Assembly: GCA_900771365.1 (NCBI GenBank) | Contig: CAAGNU010000026.1 | Coordinates: forward strand, 1-8,929 | DNA: 8,929 nt | DNA from: Bacteroidales bacterium | GTDB lineage: Bacteria > Bacteroidota > Bacteroidia > Bacteroidales > P3 | Direction of reading: 5' to 3' | Shown here: positions 1-6,441 of the stretch, in pieces | How the letters are laid out: every line of letters begins with the position of its first letter | Numbering within the stretch: the stretch's first letter is position 1 | The notes under the pieces: model-generated | What the model was told of the DNA's origin: nothing | The model's database searches: none | Seen by the model: the letters and a program-made list of their open reading frames with translations, nothing else | Translations under genes and position numbers: made by a program

Positions 1-56
1 ACGGTCATCTGCTTGACCTTCGCCATAACCTCTTCTGCTGTGATATATTCGCTCAT
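1..56 (-). CDS. 5' end of a minus-strand gene, product unknown (partial)
   Basis: Reading the minus strand from an ATG at 56-54 gives an open frame to the window edge: MSEYITAEEVMAKVKQMT, 18 codons plus two bases. The start sits behind an A-rich leader (AGAAAACGACACAAA) without a Shine-Dalgarno site, which is normal for Bacteroidetes. The peptide is hydrophilic, has no signal sequence and looks like the start of a cytoplasmic helical protein. I do not recognise the family from so few residues. It is divergent from the GH89 gene and separated from it by about 210 nt, so the two would need separate promoters. It could be a chance frame, but the composition and leader favour a real gene start. 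Confidence 0.55.
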   Translation of the reverse strand, partial: MSEYITAEEVMAKVKQMT

Positions 57-93
57 TTTGTGTCGTTTTCTATGTATAACGGAAATACCCACC

Positions 94-118
94 AATTATT
101 GCTCTAGAGCCAATAATT
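94..118. repeat. Near-perfect 25-nt palindrome with one bulged base
   Basis: The arms AATTATTG (94-101) and CAATAATT (111-118) are exact reverse complements. The centre, CTCTAGAG, is itself palindromic, leaving one unpaired C. On the plus strand it is followed by a short T-rich tail (119-125), so it could form a weak terminator-like hairpin, but no plus-strand gene ends nearby. Its position 38-62 nt upstream of the minus-strand start fits an operator for a dimeric regulator equally well. The symmetry is seen directly; the function is inferred. Confidence 0.4.
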
Positions 119-256
119 TTTATTCGACAAAAAATGACAATAAAGTCGCTTTTTCTGCGTTATTTTAAATGACGTTGTTCTCGTCCGGCAAACTCCAAGC
201 AAGATTGGCTTGAGTGCTCGCTCGTGCAGCGTAATAACATATCCATAGTTTATTAT

Positions 257-262
257 AGGAGG
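257..262 (+). promoter_or_regulatory. Shine-Dalgarno site AGGAGG of the GH89 gene
   Basis: AGGAGG lies five nucleotides before the ATG at 268. Strong Shine-Dalgarno sites are uncommon in Bacteroidetes and none of the other genes in the window shows one. It supports the ATG at 268 as the original start over the internal ATGs at 280, 319 and 394. Confidence 0.5.
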
Positions 263-267
263 ATGAG

Positions 268-3141
268 ATGATAAAGAGAATGAAATCTGATGGTGCTGGT
301 GAGAGATTGGAAGATGAGATGATTGTAAGGTCGGAAGGCTCGCAAGCCCCCAACCCTTCAAATCTCCATCTCTCCAAAACTCCAAGGAAGCTGATGCTGA
401 GTTTTGCCGTTTTGATGCTCCTATCCCAATGCCTTGTGGCGCAGGAGGCTGCAAGGCGGTTGGCAGAGCGTGTGTTGGGCGGTGATGCCGAGAAGTTTGT
501 CTTTGTGCGGCAGTCAGAGACGCAGGATTTCTTCTTGTTGAAGAATCAAGGCTCGAAGGTGTGCATTGTCGGAAATAACGACAATTCTATGGCTATGGGT
601 CTCAATTACTATCTGAAGAAGTATGCTAAGGTACACGTTTCTTGGTATGCTGACGACCCTGTCCAGCTGCCTAAGCGTATGCCTAAGGTAAGGGAGGAGG
701 AACGTCATGTGGCCGATGTGCCGACGCGTTTTTTCTTGAATTACTGCACGTACGGATACACGATGGTGTGGTGGGGATGGCGTGATTGGGAGCGTTTCAT
801 CGATTGGATGGCTTTGAACGGGGTGAATATGCCCCTGGCTCTCTCAGGGCAGGAGGCCGTGTGGCAGGAGGTGTGGCGTGAGATGGGGATGACGGATGAT
901 GAGATACGCGCCTATTTTAGCGGTCCGACACACTTGCCGTGGCATAGGATGGCCAACTTGGATGGCTTTGGCGGCCCTCTTCCTCAAAGTTGGATAGACA
1001 GTCAGAAGGATTTGCAGAAACGGATTTTGAAGCGGGAGCGAGAGTTGTGCATGACCCCTGTGCTGCCCGCCTTCTCGGGGCATGTGCCGAGGCAGGTGGC
1101 AGAGCGTTTCCCGCAGGCTGATATTAAGCGGCTGAGCAGCTGGTGCGGTTTCGAGCCTACGTATTTCATGAATGCCACGGACAGCCTTTTTGCTGTGATA
1201 CAGCATAAGTATTTGGAGAAACAGACAGCCCTTTACGGCACGGACCATGTGTATGGGGCTGACCCTTTCAATGAGATGGATCCGCCGAGCTGGGACCCTG
1301 ACTACCTGGCTGGGGTGAGCCGTAATATCTATGCCTCTATGCAGGAGGTTGATGCGGAAGCGAAATGGCTTCAGATGTCGTGGGTGTTTTACTATAAACG
1401 CAAGCAGTGGACGCCCGATAGGTTGAAGTCGTATCTCACAGCTGTGCCCCAGGGCAGGATGATTTTGCTCGACTATTTCTGCGAGAAGACGGAGGTGTGG
1501 CGTGAGACGCAGGGCTTCTATGGGCAGCCTTTCATCTGGTGCTACTTGGGCAATTTCGGCGGCAACACGATGTTGGTTGGCAATCTGCATGAGCTTGATG
1601 ATAAAATGAATAAGGCTATTCATGACCAGCCCGGCAACATGGTGGGCATAGGCTCCACACTTGAGGGCTTTGACAATAGTCCGCAGACCTTCGAGTTCTT
1701 GTTGGAACATCCTTGGCGGAAAAGTTTGATAGATGAGAGGATTGGAGGGCTGGAAGGCTCGCAAACCTCCCAATCTACGAGAGTGCAGGAGTTTGGAGAG
1801 CGTTGGGCGGATTGCAGGCAAGGCAAGAGGGTGAAATCGAGCCGCGAGGCGTGGAAGCTGTTGATAGACTCGGTCTATAAGGACTGGTCGTTCTATGGCT
1901 TGGGGACGCAGATGACCGCACGGCCTTCCTTGTCGGGTCACGGCACTTATTACACGAAGCCGTACTATTCATACGATAACGCGACTTTGCTTCGAGCCAT
2001 AGGGAAATTGCTGGAGCATCCCTCGGATAGGAGCGGCTATCAGTATGATGTGTCGAACTTTATGAGGCAATGGCTGGGCAACCATTTCATGGAGGTCAGA
2101 GATGCTTTCACGGATGCCTATCACGCTGGCGATATTGAGGATATGAAGCGTTACAGGGATATGGCTCTGGAGATGATTGATCAGGCAGATGTGATTGGAA
2201 CCCCCGTCGTCCCAAGCCTATATCAATTCTACATGCAAGAATTGGAGTGCGATAGTTCCGAGAACTGCTATACTCCGCTCACTAATACATTCTTGACAAT
2301 ATGGGGCGGGCCTATTCTCAACGATTACGCTAATAGGATGTGGTCGGGGCTGTTGAGCTGCTATTATAAGGGGCGTTGGAAACTGTTTTTTGATGCTGTG
2401 ATAGATTCGTCCATTGCGGGTTCCATCCATAATCGGGCTTTTGACGAGAAGCGTTTTGGAGAAGAGGAGATGAGCCGATATGAGCAAAAATGGGCAAACT
2501 CGGATGTTATGATAGGCATGGCTTACGAAGGTCCCAGTCCTGCCGAGTTGGCAAAAAGGCTGATGAATGATATCAAAAATGGGAAATATGATGTGCCCAA
2601 TCGAGCCGAGGCAAGACTGGACGAGTATATGAAGCGCTATCCAGAGGCACAGCTGGTGGATGTCTACAAGTACTGTTTCCAAGATGTTTACGGCCCGGGG
2701 CATCTCATCAAGGACTCTGCGGCGTGTGCCCAGGCCATAGCAGAAGAGATGGAGCTTGTCAACCTCTCCGATACGAGTTTCCCCGACTGGGAGTATGCCG
2801 GCATAGAGGGCAACTATGTGAGGGTGAACCTTAGGGTGATAAAAGACGGACGCGTGCCGCTAAGCCGTTATGTGGAGATGCTGATGCGTGGTGCCAAAGT
2901 GGAGAAGCCCATGCCGATATATGATTGGCAGGGAAATTGGATGAAGTTGCAGACCATTCTGAGAAATCTGGAACATAAGCCATTCCGTTTTGACGAGGAT
3001 GCCGAGGCTATACGTGCTCTGCTCGACAGGGGAGAGTATGCTGCCCATCACAGCCTCCGTTTCAACCAGGCTTACGCACCTCATTACAGGCTGATTCGTA
3101 AGGACATCTTTGAAAAAGAGGTTTTGCCGCTGCTTCGATGA
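268..3141 (+). CDS. Secreted alpha-N-acetylglucosaminidase (GH89, NAGLU-like) with extra C-terminal domain
   Basis: A GH89 retaining glycosidase that removes terminal alpha-linked GlcNAc from glycans, expected in the periplasm or exported. Order of parts: signal region with hydrophobic core at residues 43-58 (likely cleavage near VAQ-EA); small N-terminal domain at about 60-145; TIM barrel at about 150-485; helical C-terminal domain at about 506-770. The human NAGLU catalytic pair (E316, E446, from memory) aligns with E336 in YGADPFNEM and E466 in GIGSTLEGF, with the same spacing of 130. LNDYANRMWSGLL (684-696) is the family's C-terminal motif. Oddities: GH89 similarity ends near 770, and residues 775-957 (YKYCFQDVYGPGHLI, GNYVRVNLRVIKDG, HHSLRFNQAYAPHYR) look like a separate secreted Bacteroidetes protein fused on. 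Residues about 7-39 and 490-505 are encoded by periodic repeats. Residues 640-678 keep the family length but lose the usual YEWNAR-like motif. The ATG at 268 is chosen for its AGGAGG site; starts at 319 or 394 are possible. Family call is sure; exact substrate is not. Confidence 0.93.
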   Translation: MIKRMKSDGAGERLEDEMIVRSEGSQAPNPSNLHLSKTPRKLMLSFAVLMLLSQCLVAQEAARRLAERVLGGDAEKFVFVRQSETQDFFLLKNQGSKVCIVGNNDNSMAMGLNYYLKKYAKVHVSWYADDPVQLPKRMPKVREEERHVADVPTRFFLNYCTYGYTMVWWGWRDWERFIDWMALNGVNMPLALSGQEAVWQEVWREMGMTDDEIRAYFSGPTHLPWHRMANLDGFGGPLPQSWIDSQKDLQKRILKRERELCMTPVLPAFSGHVPRQVAERFPQADIKRLSSWCGFEPTYFMNATDSLFAVIQHKYLEKQTALYGTDHVYGADPFNEMDPPSWDPDYLAGVSRNIYASMQEVDAEAKWLQMSWVFYYKRKQWTPDRLKSYLTAVPQGRMILLDYFCEKTEVWRETQGFYGQPFIWCYLGNFGGNTMLVGNLHELDDKMNKAIHDQPGNMVGIGSTLEGFDNSPQTFEFLLEHPWRKSLIDERIGGLEGSQTSQSTRVQEFGERWADCRQGKRVKSSREAWKLLIDSVYKDWSFYGLGTQMTARPSLSGHGTYYTKPYYSYDNATLLRAIGKLLEHPSDRSGYQYDVSNFMRQWLGNHFMEVRDAFTDAYHAGDIEDMKRYRDMALEMIDQADVIGTPVVPSLYQFYMQELECDSSENCYTPLTNTFLTIWGGPILNDYANRMWSGLLSCYYKGRWKLFFDAVIDSSIAGSIHNRAFDEKRFGEEEMSRYEQKWANSDVMIGMAYEGPSPAELAKRLMNDIKNGKYDVPNRAEARLDEYMKRYPEAQLVDVYKYCFQDVYGPGHLIKDSAACAQAIAEEMELVNLSDTSFPDWEYAGIEGNYVRVNLRVIKDGRVPLSRYVEMLMRGAKVEKPMPIYDWQGNWMKLQTILRNLEHKPFRFDEDAEAIRALLDRGEYAAHHSLRFNQAYAPHYRLIRKDIFEKEVLPLLR
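304..387. repeat. 8-bp-periodic inverted repeat, copy 1, inside the GH89 signal-peptide region
   Basis: The left arm has TTGG-like words every 8 nt: TTGG 307, TGAG 315, TTGT 323, TCGG 331. The right arm has the complementary CCAA-like words every 8 nt: CCAA 350, TCAA 358, CCAT 366, CCAA 374, CCAA 382. The centre, GGCTCGCAAGCC (337-348), can fold as GGCT/AGCC. GGAAGGCTCGCAA (333-345) is identical in copy 2 at 1752-1764. The repeat is translated in frame as a hydrophilic Ser/Asn/Pro-rich stretch between MIKRMK and RKLMLSFAVLML, that is, within the signal peptide's basic region. Confidence 0.7.
1726..1782. repeat. 8-bp-periodic inverted repeat, copy 2, inside the GH89 coding region
   Basis: TTGA 1726, TGAG 1734, TTGG 1742 and CTGG 1750 recur every 8 nt, followed by the core GGAAGGCTCGCAA (1752-1764) shared with copy 1. 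GATTGGAGG (1740-1748) pairs with CCTCCCAATC (1766-1775) with one bulged C. It encodes ERIGGLEGSQTSQSTR (residues 490-505). The flanks WRKSLID and VQEFGERWADCRQGK align well with GH89 relatives (pattern PID-LDEWLEDYARRRYG) once these 16 residues are removed. The apparent insert is therefore about 48 nt (1735-1782), six octamers, frame-neutral. Exact borders are inferred. Confidence 0.7.
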
Positions 3142-3170
3142 TGCGGGTTCTTTAAGGTACGTCTTGGTGT

Positions 3171-3204
3171 GAGCAAAATGTTAAAAAGCATTTTGAGGTT
3201 GCTC
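3171..3204. terminator. Imperfect hairpin after the GH89 gene, overlapping the next promoter
   Basis: GAGCAA (3171-3176) pairs with TTGCTC (3199-3204), and AATG (3177-3180) pairs with CATT inside it, leaving a bulge on the right side. No U-run follows directly, so it is a poor classical terminator. The right arm overlaps the -33 TTG of the promoter at 3199-3229, so it could equally be an operator. It begins 29 nt after the GH89 stop codon. Confidence 0.3.
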
Positions 3205-3229
3205 AGTTGAAAGAAAAATTGTATCTTTG
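3199..3229 (+). promoter_or_regulatory. Bacteroidetes-type promoter of the five-gene cluster
   Basis: TTG at 3199-3201, a 20-nt spacer, then TATCTTTG at 3222-3229. This matches the Bacteroides sigma-ABfr consensus, TTTG at -33 and TAnnTTTG at -7 with 19-21 nt between. Transcription would start at about 3234-3238, giving an untranslated leader of about 70 nt before the phosphatase ATG at 3309. It is the only strong promoter match I find before 8649. Confidence 0.7.
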
Positions 3230-3308
3230 CAAATGGTCTCGCAAAGAGGCCTCGGCTGTTAATTGACTAACATGTAAAAGTATAACGCAATATATATATG
3301 GTATCATT

Positions 3309-4454
3309 ATGAAGAGAATCATAATAATCTGTCTGTTGTTCCCTTTGTTGGTAATGGCTCAGCATGGGAAACGTGGCAATCATAAGAACGCTTCTGAGGA
3401 GTTGTTCTCTTGCTCTATCAATCAAGCCAAGATACAAGGCCCGCTACCTCGGAATGTGATTTTCGTGGTGGGAGACGGAATGGGCACGGCCCAGGTCTAC
3501 AGCTCTATCGTGGCGCAGGGAGACAACAGCGTTTTCTTGCAGTTCCCCTACTCGGGTTTCTCGCGTACCTATTCTCGCAATCGCTACACTACGGACTCGG
3601 GAGCGGGCGGCACGGCTCTCATGACAGGCCACAAAGTTGACAACTATCATATCGCCTTAGGATCTGCGGGGGAGTGGCACCCGTCTTTCCTCACAACGGC
3701 TAAGCGCATGTTCGGCATGGCTGCGGGCTTTGTGGTGACCAGCAGCGTGCTGGATGCCACCCCGGCTTCGACATACGCGCATGTGTCGCATAGGCATCAG
3801 TTCGATTCAATTAGCATGCAGATGGCCGTTTCGGGATTCGATGTGATGATAGGCGGCGATAAGAAGCATTTTTTGCCAGAGAACCGCAAGGATGGTCTGG
3901 CACCCATCGATACGCTCAAGGCTCGCGGCTATAAGCTGGCTTATAGTTTGCTCGACCTGGCTTCGCTGAAGGGTCGCAAGATGTGCGGGCTACTCTCTTC
4001 CGAAAGTCCCGCCAAGGCGGCAGAACGTGGCAATATGCTGACCCTCGCCACGTTGAAGGCTATAGAGGCGCTCGACCGTAATGATAACGGCTTCTGCCTT
4101 ATGGTGGAGGGTTCGCAGATTGACTGGGCCTGCCACAACAACGACAGCGCATATCTTGCTGGAGAGATGGCCGACTTTGAAAATATGCTGCGTGCTGTGT
4201 TGGATTTTGCCAAGAGGGATGGCCAAACCCTTGTCATTGTGACAGCCGACCATGAGACTGGCGGCCTCACCCTGCTGGACGGCAACATCAAAGAAGGCGT
4301 TAGTAATCCAACATGGAAAACTGCCAGCCATTCGGGCGTGATGGTCCCCGTCTTCTCCTACGGTCCTGGTGCAGAATGTTTTGCCGGTGTGCAGCAAAAC
4401 ACCGATTTCTACAACAAAATCCTCCACCTCCTCCAGTTGAGAAACGCAAGATAG
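3309..4454 (+). CDS. Periplasmic alkaline phosphatase
   Basis: A metal-dependent phosphomonoesterase of the PhoA superfamily. Residues 1-17 form a signal peptide (MKRIIIICLLFPLLVMA, cleaved before Q18), so it acts in the periplasm. All landmarks of the E. coli enzyme are present: metal ligand D56 in VVGDGMG, nucleophile S97 in TTDSGAGG, D149-A-T151-P as in the D153/T155 motif, E268 in MVEGSQ, D272 and H276 in IDWACH, D314 and H315 in TADHETGG, and H341 in HSGVMVP. The position equal to E. coli K328 is Trp (W273), which is known in several non-enterobacterial alkaline phosphatases and tends to shift activity and metal preference. At 381 residues it is a compact form. It is the first gene of a tightly spaced cluster behind the promoter at 3199-3229. 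The natural substrate is unknown; nucleotides are plausible given the purine-salvage gene two places downstream. No PHO box-like sequence was recognised. Confidence 0.93.
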   Translation: MKRIIIICLLFPLLVMAQHGKRGNHKNASEELFSCSINQAKIQGPLPRNVIFVVGDGMGTAQVYSSIVAQGDNSVFLQFPYSGFSRTYSRNRYTTDSGAGGTALMTGHKVDNYHIALGSAGEWHPSFLTTAKRMFGMAAGFVVTSSVLDATPASTYAHVSHRHQFDSISMQMAVSGFDVMIGGDKKHFLPENRKDGLAPIDTLKARGYKLAYSLLDLASLKGRKMCGLLSSESPAKAAERGNMLTLATLKAIEALDRNDNGFCLMVEGSQIDWACHNNDSAYLAGEMADFENMLRAVLDFAKRDGQTLVIVTADHETGGLTLLDGNIKEGVSNPTWKTASHSGVMVPVFSYGPGAECFAGVQQNTDFYNKILHLLQLRNAR

Positions 4455-4477
4455 TAACAGCAAAAATTTGACATGTG

Positions 4478-5821
4478 ATGATAAAGTTTTGTGTAAAGTT
4501 GGTGCAGAGATGGCTTCCTGAGCCTTTTATCTTTGCGATTATATTGACTCTTGTAGCAGGATGCCTGGCCATGCCTATATGCCATCAGACCCCGATAGAG
4601 GTGGTTGAGAACTGGGGAGGCGGAGTGTGGAATCTCCTTGCCTTCGCTATGCAGATGGCTTTGGTGCTCGTGTGCGGATCTACTTTAGCCGCCGCTCCCG
4701 CAGTGAAACGAGTTATCAGTAAGTTGGCGAGCGTCCCTAAGACTCCGGCTGCTGCAATTGCTTTGGTGACAGCCGTCTCTGCTCTGGCATGCTGGCTCAA
4801 CTGGGGCTTCGGTCTCATTGTGGGTGTCATCTTTGCAAAAGAGATTGCTAAGAAGCTTCAAGGTGTTGATTATCGACTGCTTATCGCTTCGGCTTATAGT
4901 GGATTTGTAGTATGGCATGCGGGTCTGTCTGGTTCGATACCCCTCACAATGGCTACGCCAGGCGAGGCTCTGACGAAAGCCACCAATGGTGTTCTCACAG
5001 AGCCTGTTCCCGTTTCGCAGACTATCCTTGACCCGCATAACTTGATTATTGTTGCCTTAGTTATTGTGGCCATTGTTATCACCAATTCTTTGATGCATCC
5101 GAAAAAGGATGTGGTCTCGGTTGACCCCGTTCTCCTTGATGAGCCTGCCTCCGCACCCGCTCCCGCAGCTGAAAACAGGACTCCGGCTCAGCGTATGGAG
5201 CAGTCTAAGGTACTCTCCTGGATTGTTGCGCTGATGGGATTCTCCTATCTTGTTATCCATTTGGGATTTCGTGATGGTGCATTTGACCTTGGTAGCGTAA
5301 TCATGCTCTTCCTCTTCCTCGGCGTTCTGCTGCATGGTACGCCTCTTGCTTATGTGAGAGCGTTCACCAAAGCTGCAACAGGTGCTGCGGGCATCATCTT
5401 GCAGTTCCCCTTTTATGCGGGTATTATGGGTATTATTACTGGAGTTGGGGCAAGCGGAATCTGCTTCGGAACAGTTATTAGTAACGCTTGTATCTCCATC
5501 TCTACGCCTACTACGTATCCGTTGCTGACGTTCCTTTGTGCTGCACTTTTGAATATGTTTGTTCCCTCGGGTGGCGGACATTGGGCTATCCAGGCCCCCA
5601 TCATGTTCGCCGCAGGTGCCGACCTCGGGGTTGACCCAGGTCTCACGGGAACGGCTATCGCCTGGGGTGACGCATGGACCAACCTCATCCAGCCCTTCTG
5701 GGCCATCCCCGCTCTGGCTATAGCTAAATTGGATGCTAAGGACATCATGGGCTTCTGCCTCATTGACCTATTGGTTTCAGGCATTATCATCTGTGGCGGC
5801 TTGATTGTATGGGCTTTGTAA
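4478..5821 (+). CDS. AtoE-family short-chain fatty acid transporter
   Basis: An inner-membrane carrier of the AtoE family (COG2031), related to the DcuC-type ion carriers and thought to move short-chain fatty acids such as acetoacetate or butyrate. The length (447-448 residues) is typical. Hydrophobic membrane segments recur throughout, with family signatures near residues 107-116 (LNWGFGLIVG), 360-376 (NMFVPSGGGHWAIQAPI) and 397-413 (WGDAWTNLIQPFWAIPA). A hydrophilic, Ala/Pro-rich cytoplasmic loop lies at about 208-245 (…DEPASAPAPAAENRTPAQR). The frame opens with GTG at 4475 directly followed by ATG at 4478; I chose the ATG, one codon shorter. It starts 23 nt after the phosphatase stop, without a Shine-Dalgarno site, so it is probably cotranscribed. 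In gut anaerobes it could import or export fermentation acids; the direction cannot be told from sequence. No CoA-transferase gene is adjacent, unlike the ato operon of E. coli. Confidence 0.92.
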   Translation: MIKFCVKLVQRWLPEPFIFAIILTLVAGCLAMPICHQTPIEVVENWGGGVWNLLAFAMQMALVLVCGSTLAAAPAVKRVISKLASVPKTPAAAIALVTAVSALACWLNWGFGLIVGVIFAKEIAKKLQGVDYRLLIASAYSGFVVWHAGLSGSIPLTMATPGEALTKATNGVLTEPVPVSQTILDPHNLIIVALVIVAIVITNSLMHPKKDVVSVDPVLLDEPASAPAPAAENRTPAQRMEQSKVLSWIVALMGFSYLVIHLGFRDGAFDLGSVIMLFLFLGVLLHGTPLAYVRAFTKAATGAAGIILQFPFYAGIMGIITGVGASGICFGTVISNACISISTPTTYPLLTFLCAALLNMFVPSGGGHWAIQAPIMFAAGADLGVDPGLTGTAIAWGDAWTNLIQPFWAIPALAIAKLDAKDIMGFCLIDLLVSGIIICGGLIVWAL

Positions 5822-5841
5822 TAAATAATTCTCAAAAAAAT

Positions 5842-6417
5842 ATGAACTATATAGATTATATCAACCATTATCCTGACTTTCCTAAGCCGGGTATAGATTT
5901 TATAGATATTATCCCTCTTCTTCAGAATAAGGATGTATATCAGCAACTTATTGCCGATATTGATGCACATACTCATTGTCCTAACATTGCCACGGTTGAG
6001 GCACGAGGCTTTCTTTTCGCATCCTCGTTGCTGTCCCAATCCAAGTTGGTTCAAAACTTGATTCCTATTCGCAAAAAAGGCAAGCTTCCTTTTGCTGAAG
6101 GTGACTTGCATGATGTGGAAATAATGAAGGAATACGGGGCCGACCACGTCTTTTATCGTCTGAGCGACATTGCAGCAGGCAAGCCCGAGGGCGACACCTT
6201 CTACCTCACCTTCTTCGATGATATTCTCGCCACAGGAGGCACGGCAATAGGCATTGCTGAGGCTTTGAATAAAGAGGTTATCAGCCTTGATGGTAAAGAA
6301 TATAAGGTGAAAGTCAAAGAGTTTATCTTCCTCGTTGAGTTCCCCGACCTTTACGACCACGACCGTATTAACGCTATTGCTCCTGTGCATTCCTTTATCC
6401 AAATCGCTGGTGAATAA
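5842..6417 (+). CDS. Adenine phosphoribosyltransferase-like protein
   Basis: A type I phosphoribosyltransferase closest to adenine phosphoribosyltransferase, which makes AMP from adenine and PRPP in the cytoplasm. Residues are numbered from the ATG at 5842 (191 residues). YPDFPKPGIDFIDIIPLL (10-27) matches the APRT N-terminal signature. VEARGFLFA (52-60) and PIRKKGKLP (75-83) follow in the family order. EYG at 97-99 matches the flexible-loop EYGxDxxE region, but the usual LEIH is replaced by VFYR. The PRPP-binding loop is FFDDILATGGTA (124-135). The segment after it (142-160, LNKEVISLDGKEYKVKVKE) is longer than in canonical APRT. An upstream ATG at 5809 overlaps the AtoE gene by 13 nt and would add 11 residues. 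I prefer 5842 because homology begins there and an A-rich leader (CTCAAAAAAAT) precedes it. It starts 20 nt after AtoE. The divergences leave open another purine base or a paralogue role. Confidence 0.82.
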   Translation: MNYIDYINHYPDFPKPGIDFIDIIPLLQNKDVYQQLIADIDAHTHCPNIATVEARGFLFASSLLSQSKLVQNLIPIRKKGKLPFAEGDLHDVEIMKEYGADHVFYRLSDIAAGKPEGDTFYLTFFDDILATGGTAIGIAEALNKEVISLDGKEYKVKVKEFIFLVEFPDLYDHDRINAIAPVHSFIQIAGE

Positions 6418-6441
6418 TATTAACAATTAAATATCTTAATC

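Larger units (their letters stand above)
57..267. other. Divergent intergenic region, 211 nt
   Basis: No convincing gene lies here. It separates the minus-strand gene ending at 56 from the plus-strand GH89 gene at 268. I see a bulged palindrome at 94-118, a GC-richer block at about 171-235 with a short CAAGC/GCTTG inverted repeat, and AGGAGG at 257-262. For the plus gene, TAGTTTAT at 246-253 vaguely resembles the Bacteroidetes -7 box (TAnnTTTG) but has no TTG at the right distance, so I do not call a promoter. No clear promoter for the minus gene was found either. Confidence 0.5.

Noticed and set aside
104..454. Minus-strand frame of 116 codons across the GH89 start
   Set aside because: It reads through the intergenic region and the periodic repeat; the low-complexity Ser/His/Pro composition reflects the repeat rather than a protein.
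844..1941. Long minus-strand open frame of 365 codons
   Set aside because: It lies wholly inside the GH89 gene, whose catalytic motifs are clear. Its translation is rich in His, Pro, Arg and Leu, typical of an antisense shadow.
2185..2301. Pair of compensating frameshifts in the GH89 gene
   Set aside because: I read the alternative frames through this segment; neither restores the YEWNAR-like motif and both meet stop codons, so substitution is more likely than frameshift.
3142..3308. Small RNA or riboswitch in the leader before the phosphatase
   Set aside because: Apart from the hairpin at 3171-3204 and the promoter, I see no conserved riboswitch core or small open frame; the leader after the predicted start is only about 70 nt.
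5809..5841. Earlier ATG for the APRT-like gene
   Set aside because: The extra MGFVINNSQKN overlaps the AtoE stop region and precedes the point where family similarity begins, and the ATG at 5842 has an A-rich leader.
5413..6426. Minus-strand open frame of 337 codons
   Set aside because: It spans the end of the AtoE gene and the APRT-like gene, both with family motifs in the plus strand. It has no recognisable domain.
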